From Anaerolineae bacterium (GTDB taxonomy: Bacteria; Chloroflexota; Anaerolineae; UBA4142; SHND01), in contig JAJVIA010000055.1 of the NCBI GenBank assembly GCA_022072245.1, positions 28,521 to 62,676 on the forward strand: a stretch of 34,156 nucleotides of DNA, given 5' to 3'. Below the pieces are notes generated by a model. The model was not told the DNA's origin. It saw nothing but the letters and a program-made list of their open reading frames with translations, and made no database searches. Position numbers and translations under genes: made by a program. Below are positions 31,835-34,156 of this stretch, piece after piece. Within the stretch, counting starts at the first letter, position 1. Each line of letters opens with the position of its first letter.

Positions 31835-32808
31835 AGTTTCTCCAAAGAGTAGCAAGTAGTAGGCGGCAGGGAATTTGCCTCAGTCTGTAGAGTTTCAGTT
31901 CCCTGATACGTGCTACCTGCTACGAATCTTGCTTCCCGCATCAAAAATTCATTTGTCAATTTTTCGTACGCCTCCGCGCCGCGCGAGTGAATGTCGAATT
32001 TTACCAAGGGTTCGCCAAAGCTGGGCGCTTCGGCGACGCGCACATTGCGCGGGATGTAGGTTTCAAAAACTTGGTCCGGGAAATGCGTTCGCACTTCTTG
32101 CATCACTTGGGCGCCGAGACGCGCGCGCGGGTCAAACATGGTCATTACCAAGCCAAACAATTCCAAACGCGGATTTAAATTTTCGCGCACGAGCGCGATA
32201 GTTTGCATCAACTGCGCGAGCCCTTCGAGCGCGAGATATTCGCACTGCACCGGTACGACGACGTAATCGGCAGCGCACAACGCGTTGACCGTGAGAATTC
32301 CGAGCGACGGCGGACAGTCAATCAGGATGTGGTCAAATGCGGAACGAAGCGACGGAAAGGAATGTGACGTGGAACGCTGCGGCGAATCGGAACGCTGCGG
32401 CGAATCGGAACGCTGCGGCGAATCGGAACGCTGCGGCGAGCGTTCCGTACTGTAGCCCTCGCTCGCCGCAGCGAGGGCATCGCGCAGGATGAATTCGCGA
32501 TGGGGCGCGTTCGCCAATTCGATTTCGGCGCCCGCGAGCATGGACGTCGCAGGCGCAACGCAGAGACGCTCAATCGTGGTCGCGGTGAAAATTTCACGCA
32601 GCGCGATGCCGCCGACGAAAACGTCATACACGGACGCGGACAGCGCAAAGCGGTCAATGCCGAGACTCGCCGTCGCGTTGCCTTGCGGGTCGAGGTCAAT
32701 CAACAGCACGCGCCGACCTTGCCACGCGAGGAATGCGCCGATATTGACGGCGGTGGTAGTTTTTCCGACGCCGCCTTTTTGATTGGCAAACGTATATATT
32801 GTGCCCAT
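31831..32808 (-). CDS. parA: Chromosome partitioning ATPase ParA (Soj) with in-frame repeat insertion and extended C-terminus
   Basis: ParA is the Walker ATPase that moves ParB-parS complexes. The 325-residue protein has the deviant Walker A KGGVGKTTT (residues 11-19), LIDLDPQGNAT and DHILIDCPPSLG (159-170). It is about 70 residues longer than usual. Residues about 113-158 are translated from tandem 18-nt repeats and two palindromes, giving SPQRSD repeats between LRDAL and DHILIDC. Residues about 296-325 come from an imperfect 25-bp inverted repeat (31849-31923). Both regions would be surface loops or tails if the ATPase is active. Promoter at 32849-32877. Confidence 0.94.
   Translation of the reverse strand: MGTIYTFANQKGGVGKTTTAVNIGAFLAWQGRRVLLIDLDPQGNATASLGIDRFALSASVYDVFVGGIALREIFTATTIERLCVAPATSMLAGAEIELANAPHREFILRDALAAASEGYSTERSPQRSDSPQRSDSPQRSDSPQRSTSHSFPSLRSAFDHILIDCPPSLGILTVNALCAADYVVVPVQCEYLALEGLAQLMQTIALVRENLNPRLELFGLVMTMFDPRARLGAQVMQEVRTHFPDQVFETYIPRNVRVAEAPSFGEPLVKFDIHSRGAEAYEKLTNEFLMREARFVAGSTYQGTETLQTEANSLPPTTCYSLEKL
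31849..31923. repeat. Imperfect inverted repeat encoding the ParA C-terminus
   Basis: The arms at 31849-31873 and 31899-31923 match at 19 of 25 positions (outer ends GTAGCA, inner ends CAGGGAA). The element lies over the end of parA and the ribosome site of parB, so it adds about 30 residues to ParA while supplying the GGAG of parB. Confidence 0.65.
32371..32478. repeat. Tandem and palindromic repeat inside parA
   Basis: GGAACGCTGCGGCGAATC is repeated at 32371, 32389 and 32407 and begins again at 32425. The last copy turns into a palindrome (GGAACGCT-GCGGCG-AGCGTTCC, 32425-32446). A second palindrome, GCCCTCGCT-CGCCGC-AGCGAGGGC (32455-32478), follows. All are in frame with parA. Confidence 0.88.
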
Positions 32809-32848
32809 CGCGTAATTCTACTACTATAAATTGTGGTTAGCGAAATAT

Positions 32849-32877
32849 ATTATATAACAGCGCGCGTATCCGCGCAA
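32849..32877 (-). promoter_or_regulatory. parAB promoter TTGCGC-17-TATAAT
   Basis: On the minus strand, TTGCGC (32877-32872), 17 nt, and TATAAT (32854-32849) would give a leader of about 35 nt. The same TTGCGC -35 occurs in the dnaA promoter candidate. Confidence 0.65.
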
Positions 32878-32993
32878 TATCGAGTACAAGCGTGTAATAT
32901 CGCGCAAACAAGAGCAAATCTTGGGTTACATAATAAAACGGGAAGGATTGGGGAAGCGTCTTTTGTCGCGCGCCGCGTCGCATGGCGCGCGCT

Positions 32994-33845
32994 TTAGGCG
33001 TCGGCGTTCAATCGCGCTTGGACCTGCGCGCGTGTCGGCATATTTTCCGCGCCAACGCTGCTGATGGCGAGCGATGCCGCAGCGTTCGCAAAACGCGCGG
33101 CTTGGACCAGGTCGTGGGTTTCGTGATAACGGATGAGGAATGCGGTGGCGAACGTATCGCCCGCGCCGGTGGGGTCAATGATTTGCGTCGGAAAAGCCGG
33201 AATGTCCAATGGGCGTTCGCGTTGGCGATAAATGGCGCTGCCGTGTTCGCCGCGCGTCAAAACGACCAGCGGCGCGAGCGCAATGTACGAAGAGAGCCGT
33301 TCGGTATAGCCGCCCAAATCTTCTTCGCTCAAAATCAAAACTTGGACGCGCGGCAATATAGTTTGCGCCGCTTGCCACGCCTGCGCGCGCACGCGGCCCA
33401 GCTCGTCCCACCGACGCATCCAGCCCTGCGGCGAAACCGCCAGCAGCGTATCGCTCGCAAAAATATCGAGCATCGTATGATCCATTTCGCCGACGAGCGG
33501 CCCAAGCAAAACAATTTTCGCGCGGCGCCATGCCAAAGGCACCGCGTCCGGCGTCAGGGGCGCGGCAATGTCACGCACGTATTGCGTGCGATGACCGGCT
33601 TGGTACAAATTGCGAAAAGTCGTCGTTGTGGAAGAGGGGACGCGCACGATTTCGATATCGTGCAGCAATTGCGGTTCGGGAAAATCGTCCGCCGCAGCGG
33701 TGACGATGCCGACGCGATAGCCCAGATTGCGCGCCGCGATGGAAGCGAACGTCGCCGCGCCGCCAAGCGTGTAACGCCCGTCGGGGTGTTCGTCGCGGGT
33801 AAGATGTCCAATGACGATAAAGTCGGGGACCAAGGAAAGGGTCAA
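32994..33845 (-). CDS. PfkB-family carbohydrate/nucleoside kinase
   Basis: The protein (283 residues if started at TTG 33845; a TTG at 33833 is also possible) has the ribokinase-like pattern: DFIVIGHLTRDEHPDGRYTLGGAATFASIAARNLG at the N-terminus and the C-terminal anion-hole/base motif IDPTGAGDTFATAF with the catalytic Asp. VLTRGEHGSAIY is also typical. It phosphorylates a sugar or nucleoside; the substrate cannot be told from sequence. It lies between jag and parA on the same strand, but an inverted repeat separates it from jag. Confidence 0.88.
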   Translation of the reverse strand: MTLSLVPDFIVIGHLTRDEHPDGRYTLGGAATFASIAARNLGYRVGIVTAAADDFPEPQLLHDIEIVRVPSSTTTTFRNLYQAGHRTQYVRDIAAPLTPDAVPLAWRRAKIVLLGPLVGEMDHTMLDIFASDTLLAVSPQGWMRRWDELGRVRAQAWQAAQTILPRVQVLILSEEDLGGYTERLSSYIALAPLVVLTRGEHGSAIYRQRERPLDIPAFPTQIIDPTGAGDTFATAFLIRYHETHDLVQAARFANAAASLAISSVGAENMPTRAQVQARLNADA

Positions 33846-33850
33846 GCGTC

Positions 33851-33900
33851 AAGTTAAAAGCTAAAATACATGCCGCGCGCGAATTTTTAGCTTTTAACTT
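33851..33900. terminator. 16-bp inverted repeat after jag
   Basis: AAGTTAAAAGCTAAAA (33851-33866) pairs perfectly with its complement at 33885-33900 around an 18-nt GC-rich loop. The left arm is built from heptamers (GTTAAAA, GCTAAAA, after GTCAAGC and GTCAAGT). It sits 6 nt after the jag stop and may end that transcript. Confidence 0.6.
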
Positions 33901-33906
33901 TTGGAC

Positions 33907-34156
33907 TTATTTGGGAAGGATCATGACCCGCCGTCTATCGCCTTCGCCGATGCTTTGCGTTTTGACGGTGGGATGTTCTTTGAGCGTAACATGAATAATG
34001 CGGCGTTCATTCGGCGGCATCGCTTCGAGCGTAATCGGTTGACGATTTTGTTTTACGCGGTCCGCCATGCGTTTCGCCAGCGCGCGCAAAGTGAGTTCGC
34101 GGCGCATGCGGTACCCTTCCACGTCCACCATAAAGCGCTCGTTGCTGTGCGTTTTT
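33907..34156 (-). CDS. jag: Jag/KhpB RNA-binding protein (R3H domain), N-terminus outside window
   Basis: The frame is open through the right edge. The visible 82 residues, SNERFMVDVEGYRMRREL to RRRVMILPK, are the C-terminal R3H domain of Jag, including MPPNERRIIH and the ending SIGEGDRRRVMI. Jag/KhpB is an RNA-binding protein linked to cell elongation and usually lies in the rpmH-rnpA-yidC-jag cluster near the origin, so those genes are expected beyond the right edge. An internal ATG at 34131 is not the true start because conserved residues continue upstream of it. Confidence 0.93.
   Translation of the reverse strand, partial: KTHSNERFMVDVEGYRMRRELTLRALAKRMADRVKQNRQPITLEAMPPNERRIIHVTLKEHPTVKTQSIGEGDRRRVMILPK

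Noticed and set aside
32371-32440. Short tandem repeats as a CRISPR array
   Set aside because: Units are 18 nt with no unique spacers and are in frame within parA; no cas genes are present.

Overview
The window is a GC-rich bacterial chromosome segment (GCGC-rich codon use) carrying the chromosome origin neighbourhood: dnaA with a DnaA-box cluster, parA-parB, a parS-like site and jag. Threonine/proline-rich (TPT) linkers in exported proteins, heptanucleotide intergenic repeats, a SpoIID-like protein, YtxH and TIGR00027-type proteins suggest a Chloroflexota (Anaerolineae-like) organism. This assignment is inference from style and gene content; no rRNA or tRNA gene is present to test it.

Layout. 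1-2258 (minus): an apparent operon of a radical-SAM/HhH DNA-repair-type protein, a TPR-like protein and an edge-truncated SpoIID-like protein, with a GAAC-N4-GTTC (LexA/SOS-type) dyad at the promoter. 2443-2853: OsmC-like protein, divergent from mnmA (2993-4090). 4127-7655 (plus): small membrane and envelope proteins, tpiA and an M50-like membrane protease. 7649-11220: WecA/MraY-like sugar-phosphate transferase, an uncharacterised possible DHH-like protein, and a lipoprotein esterase. 11380-16034: mutS and mutL. 16075-18110: membrane-anchored beta-helix surface protein and a LuxR-type HTH remnant. 18214-24079: DEDDh exonuclease, mutY with a Nudix domain, small membrane protein, class V aminotransferase, LOG protein and a DUF4015-like glycoside hydrolase. 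24080-26112: oriC-like region and dnaA. 26228-30763: methyltransferase, two TIR (MITE-like) elements, the parS-like site, the chelatase pair chlI/chlD joined by a probable -1 frameshift, and a second methyltransferase under a consensus promoter. 30932-34156: parB, parA, a PfkB kinase and the edge-truncated jag.

How the parts fit. Origin firing (DnaA) and segregation (ParABS) are clustered, as is usual near bacterial origins. Genome maintenance is heavily represented: MutS, MutL, MutY-Nudix, a DEDDh exonuclease and the SOS-type radical-SAM gene. The most unusual features are (i) an in-frame A_AAA_AAG slippery heptamer that would fuse ChlI to its VWA partner, (ii) palindromic or tandem repeats lying in frame inside mutS, mutL and parA, (iii) several promoters placed so close to the start codon that leaderless mRNAs are expected, and (iv) heptamer-periodic repeats in intergenic DNA.
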